Source of the DNA: Rhodoblastus sp963710275
Lineage (GTDB): Bacteria > Pseudomonadota > Alphaproteobacteria > Rhizobiales > Beijerinckiaceae
NCBI GenBank assembly: GCA_963710275.1
Contig: CAVPZS010000007.1
Coordinates: 141,619-205,618, forward strand
Reading direction: 5' to 3'
Length of the DNA stretch: 64,000 bases
How positions within the stretch are numbered: position 1 is the stretch's first letter; each line of letters starts with the position of its first letter. Shown one piece after another: positions 28,858-37,363 of this stretch. The notes under the pieces are model-generated. The model saw only the letters and a program-made list of their open reading frames with translations. It was not told the DNA's origin and ran no database searches. The position numbers were made by a program, and so were the translations under genes.

Positions 28858-29544
28858 ATGGCGACAGCGGCGAAGACGCCCCGCGTGAAACGGGTGCGCG
28901 CTGGCCGGCCGCCGCTCGAGCGCGCCGGGGAGGTTGAAGAGCGCATTCTCGACGCCGCGCACAAGGTTTTCCTCGAACGCGGGTTTGACGGCGCCAGCAT
29001 TGACCTGATCGCGGAGACCGCCCGTTCGGGCAAGCCGACCATCTACGCCCGCTATCGCAACAAGGAGGAACTGTTCGCGGCCGCCTTCAACCGCCAGATC
29101 GATGCCCGGAACGCGCGCCTTGGAAGCCACAAGCCTGTTGGCGCGACGATCGAGGAGCGGCTAACGAGCATTGGCGCCGCCATGCTTCGCGAGACGTTGA
29201 CGAAAGACCATATGGGCCTGTTCCACTTGGCCATGGCCGAGCAGCGGCGGTTTCCCGAGCTGGTCGCCGGCCTGACCCGGAAGGCGAAGCAGCGCGGCGT
29301 CGAAACCGTGGCGCGGCTTCTGGTCGAGGCGGCCCGATGCGGCGAGTTCGGCGCGCAGGCGACGGGCCGCGAGGACCGCTCGCTCAAGGCCGCCGAGATC
29401 TTCGGCGAATTGGTCCTGCTGCCTTTCCTGATGCGCGCACTATCAGGTGAAAGCCTGGAGGCGCTTCACACGGGGATCGAAGCCCACATCGAGCGAAGAA
29501 TCGCTTTCTTCCTTGCCGCCTGCCGAAACGGCGGCGTCGCCTGA
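28858..29544 (+). CDS. TetR/AcrR-family transcriptional repressor
   Basis: A 228-residue regulator. The N-terminal TetR helix-turn-helix spans about residues 25-70 (ILDAAHKVFLERGFDGASIDLIAETARSGKPTIYARYRNKEELF), and the ligand-binding C-terminal domain resembles the AcrR C39-type. It is divergent from emrAB with two matching dyads between, so it most likely represses the pump and itself. The start is ambiguous: ATG 28858 has GAAGG upstream, while 28837 and 28783 are in frame. Confidence 0.82.
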   Translation: MATAAKTPRVKRVRAGRPPLERAGEVEERILDAAHKVFLERGFDGASIDLIAETARSGKPTIYARYRNKEELFAAAFNRQIDARNARLGSHKPVGATIEERLTSIGAAMLRETLTKDHMGLFHLAMAEQRRFPELVAGLTRKAKQRGVETVARLLVEAARCGEFGAQATGREDRSLKAAEIFGELVLLPFLMRALSGESLEALHTGIEAHIERRIAFFLAACRNGGVA

Positions 29545-29545
29545 T

Positions 29546-29672
29546 CGGCGCGCATCGCGATCGCGGGAAGGTTCGGCCGGCGCTCCAAAGCCTCGCGAAG
29601 AAACGTGATCCCGTCCATTCCCGGCATCGACAGGTCCGAAAGCGGTTTTGTCCGCGCCTCACGATAGGACAT
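29546..29672 (-). pseudogene. Remnant of a response-regulator receiver domain
   Basis: On the minus strand this stretch reads SYREARTKPLSDLSMPG then MDGITFLREALERRPNLPAIA. This is the phospho-acceptor loop of a CheY-like receiver (Asp-x-x-Met-Pro-x-Met-Asp-Gly), followed by the helix and next strand. No start, upstream acidic pocket or downstream Lys region is present, so it is a fragment of about 42 codons left by a rearrangement between tetR and the MFS gene. Confidence 0.55.
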
Positions 29673-29811
29673 GGACGCAAACAGGGCAATTGAGCGATCG
29701 CGCCCGCTAGGGCCGGCGGAATTGCCTTCGAAACCCGCGGCCCGCTGCTTTGGCTCTGGAAGGCGGTCGAGGTCCATGCAAATCTGTGTCTTCCCTCTCG
29801 TCGGAGTGAAG

Positions 29812-31027
29812 ATGAGTTTTTCGCAAGACGCCGCAGGTTCCGGGCCTTCGGGGCCGCTCATCTGGCTTTTCGCTACGGCGACCGGCGCGCTGGTTGCGAA
29901 CCTCTACTATGCGCAGCCGCTTGTCGCGACCATCGGCGCCGACTTCGGCGTCAGCCCCGCCCTTGTCGGATCCGTCTCGAGCGTGACGCAACTGGGTTAC
30001 GGTTTCGGATTGTTCTTTCTGGTTCCCCTGGCCGACCTCGTCGAAAACCGGACGCTGCTGCTGATATCAGTCGCGGCGCTCGCGCTCGGCCTGATCGGCG
30101 CGGCCTGCGCCCATGGCGTGGCGACCCTTTACCTGGCCCTGTTCGCCATTGGCGTCCTCGCCACCGGCGCGCAGGTCATCGTTCCCCTCGCGGCCCACCT
30201 CGCGCCGCCGGCAAGGCGCGGCCGGGTGGTCGGGAACGTGATGGCTGGCCTTCTTACCGGCATCATGCTGGCGCGGCCCGCGGCGCTGTTCATCGCGGCT
30301 GCCGCGGGCTGGCGCGCGGTCTTCTGGGTCTCCGCGACCCTGATGGCCATGCTCGGATTGGCCCTCGCGCGCGCCATGCCGTCCCACGATTCCCGCGCGC
30401 GAATACCCTACCTGCGCGTGCTGGCAAGCCTGCCCGGTCTCTTGCGCGCCTCGCCGCAGCTGCGCTGGCGCGCCGCCTTCCACGCCCTGATGTTCGCCGC
30501 TTTCAACATGTTCTGGACCACGGCGCCCCTGATGCTCGCCGCGCGTTTTCACCTGCGCGAAAACCAGATCGCGCTGTTCGCCCTGGCGGCGCGCCGGCGG
30601 CGCCCTGGCTGCGCCCATCGCCGGCCGGCTCGCCGACAACGGCCTGACGCAGGCGGCGACCGCCTGCGCGATGATCGCGCTCGGTCTTTCCTTCGCCCTG
30701 ACCGAGGTCGCGGCGAAGGCGGGAACGATCGTCGGACTCGCCGCCCTGGCGATCATTCTCGACGCGGCGGTGCAAACCAACCAGGTCGTCGGCCAGAGGG
30801 TGGTGTATTCCGGACCGGCGGAGTTGCGCGGACGCGCCAATGCGATTTACATGAGCGTGATGTTCATGGGCGGCGCCCTCGGCGCCTTGATGGGCGCGTG
30901 GATCTACAGCCGAGGCGGATGGAGCGCGGTGGCGATGACGGGAGGGGGGATCGGCGTCTTGAACCTGTTCCTGTTCGCTCTGCAAAAGCGCTTCGCGCCG
31001 TTCCCGGCGCGCGGAACGGCGGCGTAG
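29812..31027 (+). CDS. MFS transporter, AraJ/YnfM-like (one frameshift)
   Basis: A 12-helix major facilitator of about 404 residues. The first part reads TGALVANLYYAQPLVATIGADFG and FFLVPLADLVENRTLLL (motif A-like). After a frame change near 30590 (a GC-rich ALAGAGGALAAPIAGRLADNG stretch is restored) it reads SGPAELRGRANAIYMSVMFMGGALGALMGAW. The substrate is unknown; the intradiol dioxygenase 50 bp downstream suggests an aromatic compound or an efflux role. The start at 29812 follows GGAG at 29802. Confidence 0.78.
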
Positions 31028-31077
31028 CGCCCTGGGGTTTCAAGACGAAAAGTCGCTGTTTTTGGGGAGGAAAGACC

Positions 31078-31987
31078 ATGAACGAGATCGGAAAGGATGT
31101 TCAGCAACGGCGATTGGCGTTTTTCACCGAGGCGGACAGCGCCGACGTGGTCAACGCCCGCATGGCCAGGGAAACCGACCCGCGCCTGCGCGAAATCCTC
31201 GGCGTGGTGGTGAAGCATCTCCACGAGGCCGTGAAGGAACTGCGCCTGACGGGGGACGAATGGTTCAAGGCCATCGACTTCCTGACCAGGACAGGCCAGA
31301 TCTGCAACGAGTGGCGGCAGGAATACATCCTGCTTTCCGACACGCTCGGCGTCTCCATGCTGGTGGACGCGATCAACCACGACCGGCCCGAGGGATCGAC
31401 GGAAAACACCGTGTTGGGGCCTTTTTACGTCCCCGACGCGCCGCGCCTCGAGAACGGCGCCAACATCAATCTCGACGGCAAGGGCGAGCCCGTTGTGGTG
31501 CGCGGAAAAGTCCTCGACCAGGACGGCAAGCCGATCGCCGGCGCCCGGCTCGAAGTCTGGCAGGCCAATGCCGACGGCTTTTACGATGTGCAGCAGAAGG
31601 GCGTCCAACCCGACAATAACCTCCGCGCGATCTTCACGACCGACGCCAATGGCGAATTCTGGTTCCGCTCGGCGAAGCCGCTTTATTATCCGATCCCCGG
31701 CGACGGCCCGGTCGGGGAAATGCTGAAGGCGCTGGGGCGCAACATCCATCGGCCCGCGCATCTGCATTTCCTGGTGTCCGCGCCGGGCTTCGACACGATC
31801 GTCACCCATATTTTCACGCCGGACTGCCCCTATCTGCACCCAGGACCCGGTCTTTGGCGTGAAGGAAACGCTGATCGCCGATTTCAGGCAAGTCGACGAC
31901 GCGGCGGAGGCCGAAAAGCTCGGCTTCAAGGCGCCCTTCTGGTCCGTCAACTGGGACTTCGTCATGGCGCCGAAAGCCGGCGCCTGA
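31078..31987 (+). CDS. Intradiol ring-cleavage dioxygenase, hydroxyquinol/catechol 1,2-dioxygenase type (one frameshift)
   Basis: About 302 residues: a helical catechol-dioxygenase N-terminal linker, then the beta-sandwich catalytic domain. Iron ligands are visible: Tyr in LGPFYVPDAP, Tyr in PLYYPIPGDGPVGEML, and His in HRPAHLHF plus the following His segment. GDGPVGEML favours the hydroxyquinol-type group over true catechol dioxygenases. An extra C in a CCC run near 31840 breaks the frame; without it YLHQDPVFGVKETLIADF and the normal C-terminus return, ending at TGA 31985-31987. GGGGAGG precedes the ATG. Confidence 0.85.
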
Positions 31988-32057
31988 CGTTGTCGCTCCG
32001 AAGCGCCCCGCGGCGGTCGCTTCCCTTCGCCTCGACCGCGCACAAGGACCTGTTCCC

Positions 32058-33026
32058 ATGGCCTTCTGGCTGGACATCGCCGCCTTCGCCCTGAAAGCCC
32101 TTCTCATTGTGGCCGCGCTCGGCGCCCTCGCCGCGCTGATCGCGCGCCTGGCGCGCCGGGAATCGGGGCGCGGGCGCGAAATCGAGGTCCGCTCGCTCAA
32201 CGAGCGCTACGACCGGATGCGCGACACGCTCGACGCGGAGATCATGGGCAGGAAGGCGCAGCGGTCGCTCGCCAGGACCCGCAAGCGCGAGGCCGCGGCA
32301 GCGGCGGATCCGGAGCGCAAGCGCGTCTACGTGCTGGGCTTCAAGGGCGACCCCATGGCGTCGGCCGTCAAGCGCCTGTCCCTGGAGATCGACGCCGTGC
32401 TCAGCTCCGCCCGGCCCGAGATGGACGAAGTGGTGTTGCGCCTGCAAAGCTCCGGCGGCACGGTGACCGGCTATGGCCTGGCCGCCGCCGAAATCGCGCG
32501 CCTTCGCGCCCGCAAGATCAAGGTCACGGCCTCCGTGGATCAGGTCGCGGCGAGCGGCGGATACATGATGGCCTGCGCCGCGGACAAGATTGTCGCCGCG
32601 CCCTTCGCGCTGATCGGTTCGATCGGCGTCGTGGCGCAGACGCCGAACCTCCATCGACTTCTCAAGAAGAACGACATCGACTACGAGGAGATGACTGCGG
32701 GGGAATTCAAGCGCTCGGTCTCGGTGTTCGGGGAGATCACGCCGGCCGGCCGCGAGCATTTCCGCGGCAAGATCGAGGACATCCATACCGCCTTCAAGAG
32801 CTTCGTCGCCGAGCGCCGCCCGGCCGCCGACCTCGCCGCGGTCGCCAACGGCGACGTGTGGCTGGCGAGTGAAGCCGTTAGCCTCGGCCTCGTCGACGCC
32901 TTGGCGACCGGCGACGATCTCCTCTTCGGCCAGAAAGACCAGGCGCGCGTCTTCGAAGTCGCATCTGCGGCGCGCAAGTCGCTGCTGCACCAGCTTCTCG
33001 GCGGTCTCGGTCTTGGTGGCGATTGA
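32058..33026 (+). CDS. sohB: S49-family inner-membrane serine protease, SohB-like
   Basis: A 322-residue protein. It has an N-terminal transmembrane helix (ALKALLIVAALGALAALIARL), a charged linker, then the SppA/SohB protease fold: VLRLQSSGGTVTGYGLAAAEIARLR, the nucleophile region VDQVAASGGYMMACAADKI (Ser in ASGGY) and IGSIGVVAQTPNLHRLLKK. A Lys general base is expected in the C-terminal part (GEFKRSVSVFGEITPAGREHF). It probably clears membrane or exported peptides. A housekeeping gene, convergent with the GST-like gene. Confidence 0.87.
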   Translation: MAFWLDIAAFALKALLIVAALGALAALIARLARRESGRGREIEVRSLNERYDRMRDTLDAEIMGRKAQRSLARTRKREAAAAADPERKRVYVLGFKGDPMASAVKRLSLEIDAVLSSARPEMDEVVLRLQSSGGTVTGYGLAAAEIARLRARKIKVTASVDQVAASGGYMMACAADKIVAAPFALIGSIGVVAQTPNLHRLLKKNDIDYEEMTAGEFKRSVSVFGEITPAGREHFRGKIEDIHTAFKSFVAERRPAADLAAVANGDVWLASEAVSLGLVDALATGDDLLFGQKDQARVFEVASAARKSLLHQLLGGLGLGGD

Positions 33027-33045
33027 TGGCGACGCGACTGCGGCT

Positions 33046-33747
33046 TCAGGCGTCCAGAACCTTGCGCAGCGAGGCTTCGATGCGGCCGCCGCAATAAGCG
33101 TCGCCATAGTCCTGCCTTGCCTTGGCGGCCAACCTGGCCAGCGCCGGCAGATCGGCGATCCGCCGCGTCAGGGCGGCCGTCATGGGCGCGGCCTCGTCCA
33201 GCATCGCGGCGATCCCGGGGAAGCGGTCGCCCATCGTCGACCACAACACGGCTGTCACGACGTCGGCGACGCCAGGCTTCTCGCCGCCAAGCAGGAAGCC
33301 GGAACCCGTCGTCAGACCGTGGCGGCGACCGGTCTCCTCCCAGAACGACATCCACTTCTTCAGGCGGGGGACGAAGGCCCGCCAGCGTTTTTCAGTCCAC
33401 ATCTCGCGGCCGCCATCCAGCGTGATCTCGTCGAGCACGTCATTGGCGTCGTTGACGATTTTCATGGTCATGGCGCGCAGCGCTGGCGCCGCGGGCAAGA
33501 GATCCAGCGTCTCGCCCAGATAGAAGACGATAGCCGGCATTTGCGCGATGGCGAAATTCGCCTTCTTGTCGACCAGCATGGGCGGGCCCATGAACGGGAC
33601 CGGCATCTGCGTCACCGGACCGCCCATCTGCGTTGCGATCGCGACGTCGCCACACTCGGTCCAGCTCTTTCCGGCGTGGGCCAGGACAGCGCGTACGAAC
33701 TGGCCGCGAAACGGCACGGACCAATAATAGAAGTCGTAGTCGGACAT
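33046..33747 (-). CDS. Glutathione S-transferase-like protein
   Basis: A 233-residue protein with a thioredoxin-like N-terminal domain (YYWSVPFRGQFVRAVLAHAGKSW, then PFMGPPMLVDKKANFAIAQMPAIVFYLG, the usual proline-containing and Gln/Met-Pro glutathione site). It is followed by a helical C-terminal domain (LLGGEKPGVADVVTAVLWSTMGDRFPGI). The substrate is unknown; a detoxification role fits an aromatic-degrading neighbourhood. The start MSDYDFYYWS at 33747 is preferred because the upstream extension is Arg-rich and atypical. Confidence 0.78.
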   Translation of the reverse strand: MSDYDFYYWSVPFRGQFVRAVLAHAGKSWTECGDVAIATQMGGPVTQMPVPFMGPPMLVDKKANFAIAQMPAIVFYLGETLDLLPAAPALRAMTMKIVNDANDVLDEITLDGGREMWTEKRWRAFVPRLKKWMSFWEETGRRHGLTTGSGFLLGGEKPGVADVVTAVLWSTMGDRFPGIAAMLDEAAPMTAALTRRIADLPALARLAAKARQDYGDAYCGGRIEASLRKVLDA

Positions 33748-33890
33748 CTCGGAGGCTCTCGATGGCAGGATCGGTTCCTGCCCATAACGCCGCTTGAGCC
33801 AAATGGTCTCAGACCTCGCGCGGGGCGGGCGCCGCGGTATCGCGCCGCTCCATGAAAATGAGCGGCGCGAATACATGAAGTCGGTTCGGA

Positions 33891-34418
33891 TCAGATCCGG
33901 TTCAGGCCTTCCGCATAGCTGATGGTTTCGAATGTCTCGCCATATTTGGCGGCGCCGTCGGCTATGGCGTCGATTTTCGCCGCCGTGTCGAATTTTTTCA
34001 TCTTCATCTTGTCGAGATAAAGGAAATCGACCAGCTCGTTGTAAACCGACACATCGTCATAGGGCAGGACATATAGCGACGAAGCGCCAAAGCTGACCTG
34101 ATAGCGGTCGCCTCGCTTTACGTCGCCGACATAGATGAAATATTTGCCTTCGGGCGTGATCGTTTCGCCGAGCGCCTCAACCAGAACGGGCAGCTCCTTG
34201 AAACTGGCCAATTGCCCCGCGAGAAAGGACAGGGCCTTGTCGCCATCCTCGGCGGTTGCGAAAACGGCGGTCAGGTTGACCTCCGGATCCCTCGCGATAG
34301 CGATTTCGCCACGAAAGCCGAAACGGCCGGCAGAATGGGTCGGTCCCTTGTGGGCCGGTTTGACGAGGCGGTCTTCGGCCTCAAGACGCTGAAAAGCGGT
34401 GGTTTCGATGGAGGTCAT
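33891..34418 (-). CDS. Conserved-looking hypothetical protein
   Basis: A 175-residue soluble protein without a family I recognise. It is rich in acidic and aromatic residues, with alternating strand-like segments (VNLTAVFATAEDGDKAL, GKYFIYVGDVKRGDRYQVSFG, SLYVLPYDDVSVYNEL) and a lysine-rich patch (LDKMKMKKFDTAAKID). There is no signal peptide or membrane helix. The ATG at 34418 is preferred over the TTG six bases upstream. Normal codon usage suggests it is real. Confidence 0.6.
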   Translation of the reverse strand: MTSIETTAFQRLEAEDRLVKPAHKGPTHSAGRFGFRGEIAIARDPEVNLTAVFATAEDGDKALSFLAGQLASFKELPVLVEALGETITPEGKYFIYVGDVKRGDRYQVSFGASSLYVLPYDDVSVYNELVDFLYLDKMKMKKFDTAAKIDAIADGAAKYGETFETISYAEGLNRI

Positions 34419-35108
34419 GGTCAACTTTCAGATTTCCGCTCGTTCCTGAGACATTCAGGACCTTAGCGGCCGGATGGCTCGCTTCTGTTGCGTTTTGCGC
34501 GCGCGCAAACGAGGCCGCGCCGGGACAATTGCGGCCAGGCGTTTCATGCGACGGAGGATTGGGCAGGTTGCGACAATGGAGGCTTCACGACGCGCGAAAC
34601 CATCATGCCAAGCGTGAACGGCCAGCGCGAAACGCCGTTATGGCGTTCAATTCGCGAGCCGAGAGGTCTCCCGACCTCCCAGCAGCAATTACCATGCCCT
34701 GCTACCGCCGATTGTCGTGACCTGCAGCCAGACCGGACGCCGACCGGCGACGGGGCGGGTCACGTCGACATCGAAGAGCATCTGGCGCGAGAACGGCGCA
34801 AGCGTCTGCGGCCGCCTGCACGAATTGGGGCAAACGGAATTAAAACCTGAAAAATTCTAGGTATTTTATAGCATCAGACTGAGGAACTTGGCTGGGGCGG
34901 GAGGATGCCGACCACGCCGCGCCTTGGCGCCAACCATCTGAATTGACTCCACATCCAGCGAGCAGGGCTGGGTGGTGTATCACTCATGTGTACCAGCTCG
35001 GCACCCCAAGGCGCAACCGTCCGGCGCCGGCAATGTTACCCGGTAAATGCACTGCCAGGGCGACGTTCATAGATTGCCGCGTCCTGAGCGGTCGCTTCAT
35101 GTTGGGCG
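34419..35108. other. Gene-poor region, about 690 bp
   Basis: I see no credible coding sequence. Open frames here lack ribosome sites and family resemblance. An AT-rich patch at 34850-34890 contrasts with the surroundings. Together with the damaged SRAP gene and the IS110 element nearby, the region looks like a rearrangement zone. Confidence 0.5.
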
Positions 35109-35773
35109 TCAGCCTGCCGCCTCGCCATCCTGCCTCGCCCCCTTGGCCACGATCTTCGAGCCCGTCGTCCGCCAGCGGCCGCTGGAGCGACATCGCCTCG
35201 GCCGTCGGCGCCCGCAGCCAGACGTCGAATTCCTCGTCGGTCGTCAGGATCACCGGCATGGCTTTCGGATGGACCGGCGCGACGATCGCGTTCGGCTCCG
35301 TGGTCAGAAAGGCGAAGACGTCGGCGGTGACTTCGCCCTCCTTTGCCTTGCGCACCGATGTCCAGTTGGTCCAGATGCCGGCGAAGGCGGCGAGCGGTCG
35401 GCTCTCGTCGAGGGCGAACCAGACCGGAACTTTCTTGCCGTCAGGGCCGGTCTCGTATTCCGAGAAGGACGTGAACGGCACGAGGCAGCGGCTCGGCGGC
35501 CCGAGCCAGCGCCGCCAATGAGGCGACGCGGTGTTGCGCACGTTGGTGACGCCGGGATCGGTCGCCTTCCCCTTCAGCGCGAACTGCGGTGACGGCATCC
35601 CCCACGCGGGCCATCGCCAGTTCCCGCTCGCCTTCGGCGACGCGGACAATCGGCGCCGGGTAGTCCGGGAAGACGCCGGGCATCGGCGGCAGATTGCCGG
35701 TCCGGTCGTGGGCGACGCGGAACAATGCCCGCATGGCGTCTTGGGCCTTGGTGATGCTGTAGAGGTTGCAGAT
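35109..35773 (-). pseudogene. SRAP/YedK-family (HMCES) abasic-site protein, damaged
   Basis: Residues match SOS-response-associated peptidase proteins that crosslink to abasic sites in single-stranded DNA: CNLYSITKAQDAMRALF at the N-terminus, RNTASPHWRRWLGPPSRCLVPFTSFSEYE, FALDESRPLAAFAGIW, FAFLTTEPNAIVAPVHPKAMPVIL. Two frame changes occur (after ERELAMAR, and at PLADDGL, where one G removed restores KIVAKGARQDGEAAG and a TGA at 35109). The codon before the catalytic Cys is ATC, not ATG, so the protein could not start with Met-Cys as required. The nearest in-frame GTG would bury the Cys at residue 7. Confidence 0.72.
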
Positions 35774-36042
35774 GTGGACGGCCCCCACTTGTCAGGATGG
35801 TAGCAGATTTCTGACCTGATCGCTTGCTATCAGATGTCCGGCCTGTTCGCGCGAGGACAACTCGCTGGCCAAGATGGTGTTCGCTACGCCCGCTCCAAAC
35901 ACATCGGCGACATCGAAGATGCCGGTGCAACCTTCGGAATGTCGGGCGTATCGACCGATCGGTCGTTCCATCTGCTCGTTCCTGCAAGTTCGGGCGGCTT
36001 CCGTCGGGCGATCTCGTCAGCCCTTCGGCGGCCGATCTCAGT
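35774..36042. other. Intergenic remnant between SRAP gene and IS110 transposase
   Basis: No intact gene. The stretch probably includes the right-end flank of the IS110-family element and older mobile-element debris. No terminal inverted repeat is evident, as expected for IS110. Confidence 0.35.
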
Positions 36043-37071
36043 TTAGGTCGGCGCTGGCGCCGGCGAGCGGTTGTAGACGCCTCCCGACACCATCAGCCGC
36101 CAGGCGATGCGCGCAAACCTGTTGGCGAGCGCCACCGCCACAAGCTTGGGTGGTTTTCTCTGCAACAAGGCGGCGAGCCAAGGGGAAGGCTTGCTTCGGC
36201 CTATTCGGACGTGCCGCAGCAGGGCCGTGGCGCCGACGATCAACGTTGATCGGATCAACGGATCTCCAGCTTTCGTGATGCCGCCAAGCCGCGTTCGTCC
36301 GCCTGTGGAATGGTCTTTCGGCGTGAGTCCGAGCCACGCGGCGAAATGGCGCCCTGACTTGAAGCTGTCGGCGGCCGGCGCCCGCATACTCAGCATCGTA
36401 GATCCGATAGGGCCGACACCGGGGATGGTTGCGATCCGGCGGCTGAGTTCGTCTGCCCGATGCCATTTCATCAGCTTGGCCTCGATCTCTTCGAGGCGCG
36501 CTTCGACCGCGGCGTATTCTTTGGCCTGGAAGCAAAAAAGTTCGCGAGCCAGCTCGGGCATCGTCTCGTCCTCAAGAACGCGCTTGATGAGCGCGTTGAC
36601 ATTCTGCCGTCCCGCAGGCCCAACGATCCCAAACTCGGCTGCGTAGCTCCGGAAGGCGTTGGAAAGCTGAGATTTCACGCCGACCAACCGCTCCCGAACG
36701 GTCAGCAACATGCACGCCGCTTGTTGGTCTTGTGACTTCACCGGCACGAAGCGCATAGACGGGCGCGTGACCGCCTCGCATAGCGCCTCGGCGTCGGCGG
36801 CGTCGTTCTTCCCGCGCTTCACATAGGCCTTCACGTACTGTGGCGGGATCAGCTTCACCTGATGACCGAACGACTGAAGCAAGCGCCCCCAGTAGTGTGA
36901 GCTTCCGCAAGACTCGATGGCGACCAGCGCCGGCGGAAGCCTCTCGAAATATCGGATCATCTCGCTGCGCCGCATCTGGCGGCGGAGCACTACGGTTTCG
37001 TTTTCATCAACTCCGTGGAGCTGAAACACGGATTTCGCCGTGTCCATGCCAATACGCATTGGTGTGTTCAC
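36043..37071 (-). CDS. IS110-family transposase (DEDD)
   Basis: A 342-residue IS110-type recombinase. The RuvC-like N-terminal DEDD domain has Asp in RIGMDTAKSVFQLHG, Glu in LVAIESCGSSHYWGR, and Asp residues in KRGKNDAADAEALCEA. A central coiled coil (LARELFCFQAKEYAAVEARLEEIEAKL) follows. The C-terminal Transposase_20 domain is IPGVGPIGSTMLSMRAP with FAAWLGLTPKDHSTGGRTRLGGITKAGDPLIR. The GTG at 37071 follows GGAGAG and gives the family N-terminus VNTPMRIG; ATG 37059 is the alternative. Family members recombine DNA under guidance of a structured RNA encoded beside the gene. Confidence 0.92.
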   Translation of the reverse strand: MNTPMRIGMDTAKSVFQLHGVDENETVVLRRQMRRSEMIRYFERLPPALVAIESCGSSHYWGRLLQSFGHQVKLIPPQYVKAYVKRGKNDAADAEALCEAVTRPSMRFVPVKSQDQQAACMLLTVRERLVGVKSQLSNAFRSYAAEFGIVGPAGRQNVNALIKRVLEDETMPELARELFCFQAKEYAAVEARLEEIEAKLMKWHRADELSRRIATIPGVGPIGSTMLSMRAPAADSFKSGRHFAAWLGLTPKDHSTGGRTRLGGITKAGDPLIRSTLIVGATALLRHVRIGRSKPSPWLAALLQRKPPKLVAVALANRFARIAWRLMVSGGVYNRSPAPAPT

Positions 37072-37244
37072 TTGGCTCTCCTCTCGTCCAGGCTCTGGCG
37101 CCAGCGCCATTAAGCCGCAGCGATTGGAGGCCGTCCACACCAACACATGCGGCGGATTATGGCCGCCCGGGCGGCGGGTGCAAATCGACGTCGACTCTAA
37201 AGGGACCACTCTCTGACAACCGGGAACGACGCCTTGGCGCCACG
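37072..37244. other. Non-coding flank upstream of IS110 transposase
   Basis: This stretch lies between the transposase start and the IS91 element and contains no gene. In IS110-group elements the guide (bridge) RNA is transcribed from the non-coding end upstream of the transposase, so this is where such an RNA would be sought. I did not fold it reliably. Confidence 0.35.
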
Positions 37245-37312
37245 GGACTAAACCGCTTCGCGGTAACGGCGGCGAGATCGTGGGCTTGGAATAGCTGATG
37301 CGCGGCGCCTGA

Positions 37313-37353
37313 CCTGTCTCAAAATCATGGGGTTCAACCCCATGCGAGACAGG
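37313..37353 (+). promoter_or_regulatory. Nested hairpin overlapping the recombinase ribosome site (copy 1)
   Basis: Outer stem CCTGTCTC / GAGACAGG (37313-37320 with 37346-37353) and inner stem ATGGGG / CCCCAT (37327-37332 with 37338-37343), loop TTCAA. The AGGAG ribosome site (37351-37355) is partly inside the outer stem, 8 bases before the ATG at 37364. An identical structure is at 54490-54530 in copy 2. It may limit translation of the recombinase. Confidence 0.6.
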
Positions 37354-37363
37354 AGCTTTCGCG

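Noticed and set aside
29671..32094. An apparent 807-residue fusion of the MFS transporter with the intradiol dioxygenase
   Set aside because: The MFS half changes frame near 30590 and its real stop is at 31027; the dioxygenase has its own ATG and ribosome site at 31078.
34488..34850. A possible 120-residue protein in the gap after the hypothetical gene
   Set aside because: No ribosome site, no family, and biased composition; it sits in a rearranged gene-poor zone.
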